From assembly GCA_028346125.1 (NCBI GenBank), contig JAOMEV010000026.1:1-38259 (forward strand): DNA of 38,259 bases, given 5' to 3'. Made by a program: the position numbers and the translations under genes. Position 1 is the first letter of the stretch; each line of letters begins with the position of its first letter. Positions 25,559 through 34,334 of this stretch are shown piece by piece. Under the pieces are notes generated by a model that saw only the letters and a list, made by a program, of their open reading frames with translations, did no database searches and was not told the origin of the DNA. This DNA comes from Bacteriovoracales bacterium (GTDB lineage Bacteria; Bdellovibrionota; Bacteriovoracia; Bacteriovoracales; Bacteriovoracaceae).

Positions 25559-26337
25559 TTTTTGAATGGGCCTTTATCGCTTAAATCAATGAGAGCAAAT
25601 GTGTAACTTCCATTATTATTAAAGCGCCATTTGAAGAGGATACGATCGTTTAAAAAAGTTTTTTGGCAAGAATCTAAGAAGTAAATTTTTTCTTCGGTTA
25701 GTTTTCCATTAAACTCTAAGAGATCGTTCCAGATTGAAGGATCAACTTCCGTAACGATATTGGCGGCTTCACTAGTAACAAAGCTAGAAAACTTTCCCGT
25801 TGCTGTTTTTATAATTCCTACAGGTAATTCATTGCCCAAAAGACCTAGCTCTTTGGAACGATTAGAGAAATTTTTATTTGAAGTGCCAGGGTCGATAGAC
25901 CTTGAATCGACAAAAAGGTCTCCATAATTTACTTTGGTTTCTGCTGTTGGTGTTTTATCCAAGTGGTGTCTAATAACTTTAGTTGGAAAGGGTATATCTT
26001 GAAAACGTAGAGTATCTGAAAAGGCACCACCTTGTCTAAAATCAATAAAAAGGATAGTAATTGTGCCTGTGTCAAGCCCATTGGCCAGGACCAAAATATT
26101 ATTTTCGAGAAAATATTCCTGCCAGTTTAAAATGAGGGTGCCTACAATTTTGTAATCACAAAAATTATGGAAATCGTAAAAAAAGTCAGGGTTAAATTCA
26201 CAGAAGAGTTTTACAGCATGAGAGTTAATAAATTGGATTCTAGTGGGTGGATTAAACCTTATTATACCGACAGGAAGATTGAAGAGATTATCAAAAAATA
26301 TATTATAACTATGGTCAGCTTGAATTTTGTCTTTCAT
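25555..26337 (-). CDS. Tandem PAS-like protein of unknown function
   Basis: 260 residues. Two copies of a similar unit are visible: residues about 12-115 start with FFDNLFNLPVGIIRFN, and about 165-257 start with LGLLGNELPVGIIKTA. Both share the LPVGII core, followed by a strand, an acidic-rich helix and a long final strand region. This is the shape of degenerate PAS domains; no heme or FMN motif was recognised. There is no output domain and no signal peptide. Convergent with lpd. The gene is T-rich, like the rest of the window. Confidence 0.6.
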   Translation of the reverse strand: MKDKIQADHSYNIFFDNLFNLPVGIIRFNPPTRIQFINSHAVKLFCEFNPDFFYDFHNFCDYKIVGTLILNWQEYFLENNILVLANGLDTGTITILFIDFRQGGAFSDTLRFQDIPFPTKVIRHHLDKTPTAETKVNYGDLFVDSRSIDPGTSNKNFSNRSKELGLLGNELPVGIIKTATGKFSSFVTSEAANIVTEVDPSIWNDLLEFNGKLTEEKIYFLDSCQKTFLNDRILFKWRFNNNGSYTFALIDLSDKGPFKN

Positions 26338-26360
26338 AGAAACCTTTTTGTGTCGATTTA

Positions 26361-26383
26361 TCTTATTTTCTCCTTAAATAAGA
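26361..26383. repeat. Inverted repeat upstream of the PAS-like gene
   Basis: TCTTATTT (26361-26368) and AAATAAGA (26376-26383) pair perfectly around a 7-nt loop. On the minus strand the loop reads AAGGAGA, a ribosome-site-like sequence, but no start codon follows at usable distance. A poly-A run lies on the plus-strand side, so it does not look like a terminator in either direction. Confidence 0.45.
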
Positions 26384-26430
26384 AAAAAATGATTAAAAGG
26401 AATTATTTTCCTGTGAGGGTCTCAGTTTTT

Positions 26431-27342
26431 TTAAACGAGACTAAGACAAATATCATGACCTTTAATTTTATTTTTGATTTCTTCTTGAGTAAAACTACCC
26501 AGTTTTTGGGAGACCATTTTAAAGGCTTCTTCTCTAGTATCAAACCGGTCTTTCAAAGAGAAATCAAAGATTTCACAAAACTGGATCCAGAATTTCTTTT
26601 CTACTGCTGCAAGTGCTACGTACTTATAGTCCTTAGTTCTGTAAATGCAATAGCATGGATAGAGCCCATTATGGAGAAATTTGGTTCTCTTTTTTTCTTG
26701 GAGACCTTGAGGCCAAAATGGGGAAAAGACTTCTTGTGCAGTTTCAAACAGATAAGTTGTTATGAATGTTGCTTTTTCCTCCTTTTTGGACTTAAGAACA
26801 CCTGCCAAGAGGTCCATACCAACCTTTTGCCCAAAGGCGATACCTGAGAATGGGAGAAATGGAGGTCTTATGAAATCTTCATTTCTTCCATTAACGTAAA
26901 GCTTAAGGAGTCCTGTTAAAGCAAGAGCATTGAGTTCATGCATAAAGTTTTTTCTACTTTTAGAGGCCTTTAGCTCTATAACAGCCAATGGCCTTTTTAG
27001 GTCTTCGAGGTCTTCATTCGTTAATTTGAGCTTATGACGAACTTTTGATGGAAGACCCATGATAATTCCGTCTGCATTTTGGACAAGGCTTTCTAGTGAG
27101 CGACGGTCCTCTTGATCTGAAAAATCAAGTTTCAGTATTTCTTTTTTATTATTGAGGTCTTTGTACCAATCTTTAAAAGCATCATCCATTTTAGAAAAAA
27201 GGCCATCATTAAAAGGGTCTTGGTAGAGTTTATCTTCAATCTTGATAACTCGCGCGCCAAGTCCTCCAAGGAGGTTTCCCGCTAAAGGGCCAGGGAGTCG
27301 GTGGCTCAGATCAAGGAAGGTAAACCCTTCTAAAAGACCCAT
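26431..27342 (-). CDS. CaiB/BaiF-family protein, short form
   Basis: 303 residues against about 380-410 in typical CoA-transferase/racemase members. The N-terminal CoA-binding motif LDLSHRLPGPLAGNLLGGLGARVIKIED is clear and PLAVIELKA follows near residue 118. The expected mid-protein Asp-containing active-site block (usually with a TG.GQ loop) is hard to locate and the region reads GMDLLAGVLKSKKEEK. It could be a shortened alpha-methylacyl-CoA racemase or CoA transferase, or an inactive derivative. The start codon abuts the stop of the DUF255 gene with no gap, so the two are co-translated. Substrate unknown. Confidence 0.72.
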   Translation of the reverse strand: MGLLEGFTFLDLSHRLPGPLAGNLLGGLGARVIKIEDKLYQDPFNDGLFSKMDDAFKDWYKDLNNKKEILKLDFSDQEDRRSLESLVQNADGIIMGLPSKVRHKLKLTNEDLEDLKRPLAVIELKASKSRKNFMHELNALALTGLLKLYVNGRNEDFIRPPFLPFSGIAFGQKVGMDLLAGVLKSKKEEKATFITTYLFETAQEVFSPFWPQGLQEKKRTKFLHNGLYPCYCIYRTKDYKYVALAAVEKKFWIQFCEIFDFSLKDRFDTREEAFKMVSQKLGSFTQEEIKNKIKGHDICLSLV

Positions 27343-29430
27343 TTAGTTACCCTTTTCCTCATTTTCCGGAGCTAAAGTTTTAATAAAGTTTTGAAGTCCG
27401 CTTCCTTGGAGCTCGCAGGCCTCTAAAGTACAGATCTGCCAATCCTCATTTTCTTCAGTATGGAAATCTAGGACAAAACGTGCTTGGAAAAAATTGATAA
27501 AAGATGTGAATTCGCCTTCGTTGAGCCATTTTGTAGGAACTTTAACTACTCGGTAGACTTCATCTGGGTATGTAAGGTTCCGCAGGGCCTCTCCACAGCC
27601 AATAGGGTTTTTGAGAGACTCATGAGTTGATGCCTCTTTAACCTTTTCAATAGTAGAGAGGTATTCTTTATCCGAAAAGAGTACACTTGCCCGTCTGTAA
27701 AGTCCTATTAGAGTTGATGTTGGAGACTTAAAAGCGCCATCAAAAGAAGATACTGGAAGGTTGGGGTAAAGGTGGAGATCTGTAAGGGTTTTTGGCCTTG
27801 TAAGGACCTTATCTTCTTCAATAAATTCCTTTTCGATAAAGGCCAAAGTATCTCTAAAATTGTCCTTAAAAATTGGATTTCCCGTAACTTCATAAACCCT
27901 GATCTGAGCCTCTGCAAAAAATACGTAATCCTCTAAATATGAAAATGGTTCTTCAAGTGTATTTGTGTGTTTAATTGTTGTTTGCGAGGACTCGTCTTCT
28001 CCCTCAATTAGTTTTTGCTCTGGGTTTACCAAGAAGTTAACGTACATGCCTTCAAGCGCCTGATTGAAGATAACACCGGCTTTGTGTCGGATAGCGGGAA
28101 TTTGGTTAAATTGAAGAACGTCAACTATGGCACTTAAAACCATGAAGTTCCAACTCGCAATCCCTTTATTATCGGTTTGGGGTGGAATACGTTGCTTTCT
28201 TTCAGAAAGAAGTACCGCTTTTGTTTTTCTTATAAGGTCCCAACCCTCTTGTCCAAAGACTTCCTCTTTTGATTCAGTATGGAGAGATAGGACATTAAGC
28301 CCTGAGTGAAAATTTCCTTGCTCTGTTATTTGAAACCACTTTTTTAATTTTTCGATATTTTTTTCTAACAACTCATCCTTGGCACTATTTATACAATCTT
28401 CGAACTCTTGAAGGGAAAAAGTAAAATAGGCACCCTCCATATCCTCACTATCAGCATCTTGAGCACTGAAAAAATACTTCTGGTCACTAAGCATTTCCTT
28501 TTCCAAGTAATCAAGCGTCTCCATGATGCCATCAAAAATAAGTGGTGAGGGGAAGATTAAACTCAACTTTGTGAGAACTTTTAAAAGTCCGGCCTGATCG
28601 TAGAGCATTTTTTCAAAATGGGGGATAAGCCACTGATCATCAGTACTATAGCGGTGAAGTCCTCCTCTGGCCTGATCGTACATGCCTCCCATCATCATGT
28701 GTTCGACACTTTTAATAATGAACTCACCCTCTTCGCGGGAAACCATTCCTTCAATCATTTGCTCTATGGCCCACTCGTAAAAGCTAAAATTTGGAAACTT
28801 AGGGGCTTCTCCAAAACCTCCATTTTTTTCATCTTTAAATTTACCAATAGCTTCGAGAATAGACATTGGCTGGGGGTAGTGACCTTCAAATTCAACTTTG
28901 TCGCCCGGGATAAGACCGTCTTCAATGGCAGCTGTGACTTTTTCTGCATTTTCTTCAACTTTAGGTCTATCTTCCTTGTATGCCCTCAGTAATTCACGGA
29001 TGAGTTCTGGAAAAGTTGTCTCATCTTTTTGAGAAGCTTGGAGAGGGTAATATGTACCAACGAAAAATGGTTTCATCGTTGGCAGTAGAAATGCGGAGAG
29101 GGGCCAGCCTCCAGAATGGCTAAAAAGTTGACAAGCTTGTTGGTAATAAGAATCCAGGTCTGGGTACTCTTCCTTATCGACTTTAATACAAATAAAGTTT
29201 TCGTTGAGAAAATCGGCCACTTCCTCATGAGAAAAAGATTCATGAGACATAACGTGGCACCAATGACAGGAAGAATATCCTATTGAAAGAAAAATAGGTT
29301 TATTTTCATCTGTAGATTTTTGGATAGCTTCTGGCCCGTAAGGAAACCAGTGGACTGGGTTATCTTTGTGCTGCTTTAAATATGCCGATTTTTCACTTTT
29401 TAAACGGTTAAATGACCCTTCTACAGTCAT
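27343..29430 (-). CDS. DUF255 / YyaL-family thioredoxin-like protein
   Basis: 695 residues, normal for the YyaL/SPATA20 family. The N-terminal thioredoxin-like domain (residues 1-170) has NPVHWFPYG and the CxxC site Cys55-Cys58 in SSCHWCHVM. The rest is an alpha/alpha-barrel-like region with [10 protein letters not shown]-type motifs, here [25 protein letters not shown] near residue 258. The biochemical role of the family is not well defined; a thioredoxin-type redox role fits the CxxC. Cytoplasmic. It is divergent from the lytic transglycosylase gene across about 230 bp. Confidence 0.88.
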   Translation of the reverse strand: MTVEGSFNRLKSEKSAYLKQHKDNPVHWFPYGPEAIQKSTDENKPIFLSIGYSSCHWCHVMSHESFSHEEVADFLNENFICIKVDKEEYPDLDSYYQQACQLFSHSGGWPLSAFLLPTMKPFFVGTYYPLQASQKDETTFPELIRELLRAYKEDRPKVEENAEKVTAAIEDGLIPGDKVEFEGHYPQPMSILEAIGKFKDEKNGGFGEAPKFPNFSFYEWAIEQMIEGMVSREEGEFIIKSVEHMMMGGMYDQARGGLHRYSTDDQWLIPHFEKMLYDQAGLLKVLTKLSLIFPSPLIFDGIMETLDYLEKEMLSDQKYFFSAQDADSEDMEGAYFTFSLQEFEDCINSAKDELLEKNIEKLKKWFQITEQGNFHSGLNVLSLHTESKEEVFGQEGWDLIRKTKAVLLSERKQRIPPQTDNKGIASWNFMVLSAIVDVLQFNQIPAIRHKAGVIFNQALEGMYVNFLVNPEQKLIEGEDESSQTTIKHTNTLEEPFSYLEDYVFFAEAQIRVYEVTGNPIFKDNFRDTLAFIEKEFIEEDKVLTRPKTLTDLHLYPNLPVSSFDGAFKSPTSTLIGLYRRASVLFSDKEYLSTIEKVKEASTHESLKNPIGCGEALRNLTYPDEVYRVVKVPTKWLNEGEFTSFINFFQARFVLDFHTEENEDWQICTLEACELQGSGLQNFIKTLAPENEEKGN

Positions 29431-29474
29431 TTTGGACTCCCTTTATTTTAGAGCTTTGAGCTTCGAATTTTGCC

Positions 29475-29504
29475 TTGTCTAAATAACAGGCGGACTCATA
29501 CTAA
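29475..29504 (+). promoter_or_regulatory. Candidate promoter for the lytic transglycosylase
   Basis: TTGTCT (29475-29480), 18 bp, then TACTAA (29499-29504). The spacing is acceptable and the -10 imperfect, giving a start near 29511. It lies in the divergent region between the DUF255 gene and the transglycosylase gene. Confidence 0.35.
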
Positions 29505-29660
29505 ATAATTTTTGAAGGATTAGTAAAGGTGAACCGTCCCTAAATGCCTGTAACTAGAAAAAATGGGGAGAAAATTTTACAGCTTTGTGTTCGGACCATT
29601 TACAAGTGCGATGTGTTGTCGGTAAAAGCTCCTTCAAATTGTAAATTAGAGGTTTTATCG

Positions 29661-30641
29661 ATGGAAAAACAACAAAGAGTTCTTTTGGCCAGAGGCCCCC
29701 TCATGGTCTTAGGTAAAAATGCGATTATGCTTGCTTTGAGCTTTGTTATGAGTTTCGCTTTGATAAGTGGCCTTTTTAAAGTGGATAATGCTCGCCTGTA
29801 TGACCTAGGTTTTTTATGGGGAGAAAAAGACGTTTTATCCGATGATAGTTACCTTGATTATGCATTTTTAAGTAGAAAAAAAGACTATTATGATTTTCAC
29901 CCGGTTGAAAAAAGCTTTGGTCGGATTGATGTTTCGAGAATAACGGAACTTTCCAAAGAAGAATTTGAGGCATTGATTTTAATTTCAGTTCCAGAAAACT
30001 TAAGAGGAAAGCTAGAGTTGTATCTCAAAACAGCTCTTAACAATGCAGAAAAGTTTGAGGTTGATCCATTTTGGGTTTTGGCAGTTATGTGGACAGAAAG
30101 CCATTTTAATCAAAGGGCCAGAAGTCATGTTAACGCTAGGGGTCTTATGCAGATTATGCCTAAAACCGGACATTTTTTAGCTGGACTATTAAATCGCCCT
30201 GTAAAATCAGTTAGAAAAGCGGTCCAGTTAACGAGAAACCCTTCTGTAAATATAGAGATGGGGGCCTTTTATCTGAAAAAAATTCTTACTGATTTTAGGT
30301 CGAACTACCGTTTTGCTACTGCAGCTTACAATATGGGGCCAGGCGCTGTGAGAAAGCGTTTGAGAAGGGGAGCTCCTGTAGGGGTAAGAAATAAATATCT
30401 TGATAAGGTAAGAAAGGCCTATAAAAATTTGATTCAGGGTTATAGAAAAAAGGTTCTTGCCTTACCTATTGATTACGCAAATACGTATGTTATTAAAAAT
30501 AAAAGGTTCAATACGGCCTTATCTCTTTTCTGGGTATATGACGAATTTTGGGCGACACAGGAAATGCCTTACAGAAAAGCTTTGAAGCTCGTTTCTTTTG
30601 ATTATATCTTACGCGACATGAAGAACACTTACATTCTCTAA
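29661..30641 (+). CDS. Lytic transglycosylase, SLT domain, membrane-anchored
   Basis: 326 residues from ATG 29661, which has AGAGG about 8 bp upstream. An in-frame ATG at 29544 would add 39 residues before a hydrophobic segment and has a poorer ribosome site. With the 29661 start, one hydrophobic segment (about residues 18-38) forms a signal anchor. The SLT domain spans about residues 130-270, with catalytic Glu146 in WTESHFNQRA, the ARGLMQIMP block and AAYNMGPGAVRKRL. It cleaves peptidoglycan glycan strands. The C-terminus (about 270-326) has no recognised domain. It lies upstream of cmk by 74 bp. Confidence 0.88.
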   Translation: MEKQQRVLLARGPLMVLGKNAIMLALSFVMSFALISGLFKVDNARLYDLGFLWGEKDVLSDDSYLDYAFLSRKKDYYDFHPVEKSFGRIDVSRITELSKEEFEALILISVPENLRGKLELYLKTALNNAEKFEVDPFWVLAVMWTESHFNQRARSHVNARGLMQIMPKTGHFLAGLLNRPVKSVRKAVQLTRNPSVNIEMGAFYLKKILTDFRSNYRFATAAYNMGPGAVRKRLRRGAPVGVRNKYLDKVRKAYKNLIQGYRKKVLALPIDYANTYVIKNKRFNTALSLFWVYDEFWATQEMPYRKALKLVSFDYILRDMKNTYIL

Positions 30642-30715
30642 TTTTTTTATTCACAATTGACTGAACCTCTCCTAGTATTCTAGAACTTTTTTTACTTGTT
30701 TTTAAAAGGATTACT

Positions 30716-31420
30716 ATGACTTGTGAAGCAGTTGTGGCCATTGATGGGCCAAGTGGTAGTGGAAAATCATCAATGGCGAAGAATCTTGCTGAGGAAATGG
30801 GACTTCTCTACGTAGATACAGGGTCTATGTTCCGTGCATTGGCCTTAGTAGCGAAGAAAAAGGGTCTCCCTTTGACGTCTGAAGGAATAACGAGCGATTT
30901 TTTGAATTCCCTAGAAATTGAGTATGGAATTTCTGAAAATGAGCTTATTAAGGTAAACGGAGAAAACCTTACAAACTCTATTAGAGACCATCAAGTCTCT
31001 GGACTGGCCTCACAAATTTCACAAATTTCCAATGTTCGAGACTTTTTGAGAGGCTTCCAAAGAAATCTTGTTAAGATGAAAACATGTGTCATGGAAGGGA
31101 GAGATATTGGAACGGTTGTATTTCCCAAAGCCTTTTGTAAAATATACCTTACAGCTTCAGATGAAACGAGGGCCCTTCGAAGGTTGAAACAGCTACAAGA
31201 AAAAGGAGAGACAACCTTAGAGCTAAGTGATGTTTTAAGAGATGTCAGAAAAAGGGATGAAGATGATTCAAAAAGATCATTGGCCCCTTTAAAGCAAGCG
31301 GAAGATGCCCTTTTTATTGATACGACATTAATGAGCACTGAGGATGTTTTAGAAAAGTTAAAAAATATAGTGCTGGAAAAGGCAAAAATTAGAGGCGTTG
31401 AGCTTAAAAAGGTTCACTGA
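30716..31420 (+). CDS. cmk: Cytidylate kinase
   Basis: 234 residues. The P-loop GPSGSGKS is at residues 11-18, DTGSMFRALALVA near residue 40, and the GRDIGTVVFP block with a lid region of Arg residues (RRLKQLQEKGE) follows. It converts CMP/dCMP to CDP/dCDP. Good ribosome site AAAGGA. Followed by the glycosyltransferase gene after 20 bp. In several Gram-negatives cmk precedes envelope or ribosomal genes, so its linkage to heptose genes may be transcriptional rather than functional. Confidence 0.95.
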   Translation: MTCEAVVAIDGPSGSGKSSMAKNLAEEMGLLYVDTGSMFRALALVAKKKGLPLTSEGITSDFLNSLEIEYGISENELIKVNGENLTNSIRDHQVSGLASQISQISNVRDFLRGFQRNLVKMKTCVMEGRDIGTVVFPKAFCKIYLTASDETRALRRLKQLQEKGETTLELSDVLRDVRKRDEDDSKRSLAPLKQAEDALFIDTTLMSTEDVLEKLKNIVLEKAKIRGVELKKVH

Positions 31421-31440
31421 CTTTTTAATGAAGGGAAAAG

Positions 31441-32532
31441 ATGAAAGTTGTCATCAACAGAACTGATGCCATTGGTGATACAATTCTGACAATTCCAATG
31501 GCCAGAAAGTTGAAGAGTCACTTTACGAACTGCCAAGTTATTTTTATTGTGGCACCCAAGACGGTCCCCCTCTTTGAATTAAATCCAATTGTTGATGAAT
31601 ACTGGGTTTATGATAAAAAGAAATCTAAATTAAGTAACTTTATTTCTCTTAGGGAAAAATTTCAAAAAACTAAAATAACTCATTATTTTCATGTTGGTGG
31701 AAGTCATATACCAAGTTTAGCCGCAGTCTCTGCAGGCATTAACTTTAGGGGAGGAATTCTTAATGAGTGGCCTTCCTTTTTTCTTCTTAATAAAGGGTCA
31801 CGTCAAAGGCGTTCTCTTGTTGAAATGCATGAGTCTGAATACAACATTAACCTTCTTCAGCCTCTTGGGGTAAACTATCACTATACAGAAAAAGAAAAAT
31901 GTGGGCCTACTGTTTTTTTGGGTGAAGAAGAGAAAGAAAAGGCCCGTCTTGGTTTTAAGCAACAAGTTGAAAAAGAGGGACAGACCTATAAAAATGAATT
32001 GATTTTTATTCACCCGGGAATAGCTGGGCAGGGCCTGAATTGGTCTCCAAAAAATTATGCAAGGCTTATCTATAAGTTAGAAAACACTTTTCCTGGTAAG
32101 TATCTTTATGTCCTTTCCTTTACCTCCAGCGATATGTCGTACATTAAGGGTGTTAATGAGCAACTTGGGCAAAAGAACTTTTCTTTTCTCAAGGAAAAAG
32201 TTTATTACTTTAACGGAGAGTTGAAAGGGCTTAGAGATTATATGGCGGTACTTGCCAATGCCTTTTTGTTTGTTGGTCCAAATACTGGAATGACACACTT
32301 GGCGAATATAATGGGCGTCAATGTCGTCGCTATTTATTCTCCAATAAAAGTTCAATCGTCTTTAAGATGGGGACCCTTTTATAGGGATAAAGTCCAAGTC
32401 GTTGCGCCAGACGTTGTCTGTGGCGAAAAATTTGAGTGCGCTGGTTCGTCTTGTCTTTATTACGAATGTATGGGAAAGGTCGAAGTCGATGAAGTTTTCG
32501 AAGCTGTTCAAAAATTTCTTCCCTTAACCTAA
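31441..32532 (+). CDS. Glycosyltransferase family 9 (LPS heptosyltransferase-like)
   Basis: 363 residues. The N-terminal donor-side motif INRTDAIGDTILTIPMARKL and the C-terminal nucleotide-sugar region with GPNTGMTHLANIMGVNVVAIYSP are the GT9 signatures. A Cys-rich tail (VCGEKFECAGSSCLYYECM) is common in heptosyltransferases. It probably adds ADP-heptose to the LPS inner core. The donor and acceptor cannot be told from sequence. The next gene is a heptose-7-phosphate kinase, supporting heptose as the sugar. Peripheral at the inner membrane; no TM segment. Confidence 0.88.
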   Translation: MKVVINRTDAIGDTILTIPMARKLKSHFTNCQVIFIVAPKTVPLFELNPIVDEYWVYDKKKSKLSNFISLREKFQKTKITHYFHVGGSHIPSLAAVSAGINFRGGILNEWPSFFLLNKGSRQRRSLVEMHESEYNINLLQPLGVNYHYTEKEKCGPTVFLGEEEKEKARLGFKQQVEKEGQTYKNELIFIHPGIAGQGLNWSPKNYARLIYKLENTFPGKYLYVLSFTSSDMSYIKGVNEQLGQKNFSFLKEKVYYFNGELKGLRDYMAVLANAFLFVGPNTGMTHLANIMGVNVVAIYSPIKVQSSLRWGPFYRDKVQVVAPDVVCGEKFECAGSSCLYYECMGKVEVDEVFEAVQKFLPLT

Positions 32533-32562
32533 GTTTGAACTTCTTGTGAAAAGGAAAGAGGA

Positions 32563-33582
32563 ATGAATATTATTTCAGAGTCTCGTTTCAAAGAACTTGT
32601 GACAGGGTTTAAAACTCTAAAGCCCCTTTTGGTTGTTGGTGATGTGGGCCTTGATAAATACACCTACGGAAAAGTCGAAAGAATTTCTCCAGAGGCGCCC
32701 GTACCTATTCTAAGGGTGACTAAGGAATGGAAAAAACTAGGCCTTGCAGCAAATATTTCTCACAACCTTAAAACTTTAGGTGTTGACTCTACTCTCTGTG
32801 GTATTGTGGGGGAAGATAGAAATGCAGATTTGATTGAAGGTCTTCTTGAGGATAATGGTCTTTCAACTTGGGGCATTGTGCGCTGTGAGGACAGGACAAC
32901 AACATTCAAGGAAAGAGTAACGACAAACACACAGCAGATATGTCGTGTTGATTATGAATCTGAAAAAGAAATGGACCTCGAGGCAGAGGAAAAATTTATT
33001 GATAGGGTCATTGACCTCACTTCTCAGCATTCAGGCATGATTATTGAGGATTATGGCAAAGGGCTTTTTACAAGAAACTCTCTCGAGCAGTTTTTAAAAA
33101 AATCGAAAGACGATAACCTATTTGTCGCGATTGACCCTAGCCGAAAGGCAAGACCTCTCGATTATAAGGGCGCAACTTTATTAAAACCTAATTGGTTAGA
33201 GGCTTTGGCCCTTTGTGAAGGGCTTGGGTACCGAGAAAAAAAATGTGAGTCGATTGCCAATATTCTTGTTGAAAAGTTAGACCTCAAGATGCTTGTCATA
33301 ACTCTTGGTGGTCAAGGGATGGCCCTCGTTGATACGGTTCAGGATGGCGGGAATTTTAAATTAATTCCGACGATGGAAACAGATGTCTTTGACGTATCAG
33401 GCGCTGGGGATACGGCGATTAGCCTTCTTACAAGTGGGCTTCTTGTTGGGGCTAGTTTAGAAGAGGCCGCTTGGTTGGCCAATTGTGGCTCTGGTGTTGT
33501 TGTAGGGAAAAAAGGGACTGCTACAGTTAATGTGGATGAGCTTTTTTCTTTCCATACTAAACTTCTTTCACAGTTCAATTAG
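32563..33582 (+). CDS. rfaE1: D-glycero-beta-D-manno-heptose-7-phosphate kinase
   Basis: 339 residues. A PfkB-family kinase with the RfaE/HldE N-terminal signature: LLVVGDVGLDKYTYGKVERISPEAPVPI near residues 22-50, and the catalytic GAGDT loop with Asp283. The length matches the kinase domain alone, so the adenylyltransferase half of bifunctional HldE must be a separate gene elsewhere (hldE-C or rfaE2), not in this window. It phosphorylates heptose-7-phosphate on the route to ADP-heptose for LPS. GAGGAA lies before the start, 30 bp after the glycosyltransferase. Confidence 0.92.
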   Translation: MNIISESRFKELVTGFKTLKPLLVVGDVGLDKYTYGKVERISPEAPVPILRVTKEWKKLGLAANISHNLKTLGVDSTLCGIVGEDRNADLIEGLLEDNGLSTWGIVRCEDRTTTFKERVTTNTQQICRVDYESEKEMDLEAEEKFIDRVIDLTSQHSGMIIEDYGKGLFTRNSLEQFLKKSKDDNLFVAIDPSRKARPLDYKGATLLKPNWLEALALCEGLGYREKKCESIANILVEKLDLKMLVITLGGQGMALVDTVQDGGNFKLIPTMETDVFDVSGAGDTAISLLTSGLLVGASLEEAAWLANCGSGVVVGKKGTATVNVDELFSFHTKLLSQFN

Positions 33583-33585
33583 ATA

Positions 33586-34128
33586 GTGAGTCAGCTAGAT
33601 TATCCAGAAAGAGCTTTTTTCTTTGGAAGTTTTCTTTTTAGAGAAGATTTAATTTCCGAGGATGAAGTTAAATCGTGTTGGGAAAAAAAATGGGGACATT
33701 CCCAGTACTTTTCTCATCCTTATTTTCCGATGAAAGAGTATTACTCTAAAGAAATGGGAAGTCCTAATTTATTAAAAAGGTTTTTTGGTGTTGCTCACAC
33801 TCTTAGGGAAAGAGATGAGTTTTTAGAGTCAAAGATATGGGCCACTTTTGAAGAAGATTCAAGAAAAAGAAAAACCTCTAGAGTCGTCAATATAGACATA
33901 GGTTGTTTATCTTTAGAAAATTTACAGCTTGCAACAGGAAAGCCATTTGCACACAGAATTTATTTAGGAAAAGGTGTTTATAGTGACTTAACCTACCTTT
34001 TTAGAAACAAAAAGTATGAAGCTCTTCCATGGACCTACCCTGACTATAGAGAAAAAGAAGTTCTCAATTTTTTTACAGAGCAACGTCAAACTCTTTACAA
34101 AAAAATACTTTATTCAAGAGAGAGTTGA
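33586..34128 (+). CDS. DUF4416 protein
   Basis: 180 residues, matching DUF4416 in length and features such as the N-terminal FFFGSFLFRED, PYFPMKEYY, VVNIDIGCLSLENLQLATGK and HRIYLGKGVYSDLTYLF. Function is unknown for the family. The GTG start at 33586 is 4 bp after the kinase stop with no clear ribosome site, which suggests translational coupling to rfaE1. No signal peptide or membrane segment. The stop codon at 34126-34128 overlaps the -35 box of the RNA promoter downstream. Confidence 0.82.
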   Translation: MSQLDYPERAFFFGSFLFREDLISEDEVKSCWEKKWGHSQYFSHPYFPMKEYYSKEMGSPNLLKRFFGVAHTLRERDEFLESKIWATFEEDSRKRKTSRVVNIDIGCLSLENLQLATGKPFAHRIYLGKGVYSDLTYLFRNKKYEALPWTYPDYREKEVLNFFTEQRQTLYKKILYSRES

Positions 34129-34153
34129 TTTTTGTTTCTCTATGCGTTAATAT
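34125..34153 (+). promoter_or_regulatory. Sigma-70-type promoter of the riboswitch RNA
   Basis: TTGATT (34125-34130), exactly 17 bp, TAATAT (34148-34153). Near-consensus -35, -10 and ideal spacing make it one of the best promoters in the window. The predicted start is 34158-34160, just before the structured RNA. Confidence 0.75.
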
Positions 34154-34244
34154 ACACGTAAGCCTACTTGGAAAACAAAGCTACCTCAGAGGTTTATTGA
34201 AATATTCAATATGTCTGTGAGCAAGGTTTATGCTTTGATGAGTA

Positions 34245-34334
34245 GGTAAACCCGTGGACAAAGGTGACCAACTCCGAAAGGGTTGGGAACAAAGGCCCGC
34301 CCTAAGTGTTTTCTTATATGGGCTTGGGTTTGCC
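34245..34334 (+). promoter_or_regulatory. GEMM-I cyclic dinucleotide riboswitch aptamer
   Basis: P1 is a 9-bp helix of GGTAAACCC (34245-34253) with GGGTTTGCC (34326-34334). P2 is CCAAC-T-CC, a GAAA tetraloop (34276-34279) and GGGTTGG. The following GGGAACAAAGGCC resembles the conserved GGGACGCAAAGCC of the class. P3 has GCCC (34299-34302) with GGGC (34320-34323), enclosing CCTAAG (34301-34306) and TATGG (34317-34321), which are exactly the two strands of the 11-nt GAAA-tetraloop receptor. A GAAA loop on P2 with its receptor in P3, joined at a three-way junction, is the hallmark of the class. The ligand is c-di-GMP or 3',3'-cGAMP; see findings. Confidence 0.83.

Noticed and set aside
26361-26383. 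Terminator between the CaiB and PAS-like genes
   Set aside because: Good stem but no U-run after it on either strand.
29544-29660. Upstream start for the lytic transglycosylase
   Set aside because: Adds 39 residues before the signal anchor, which would be unusual for an exported enzyme; ATG 29661 has a better ribosome site.
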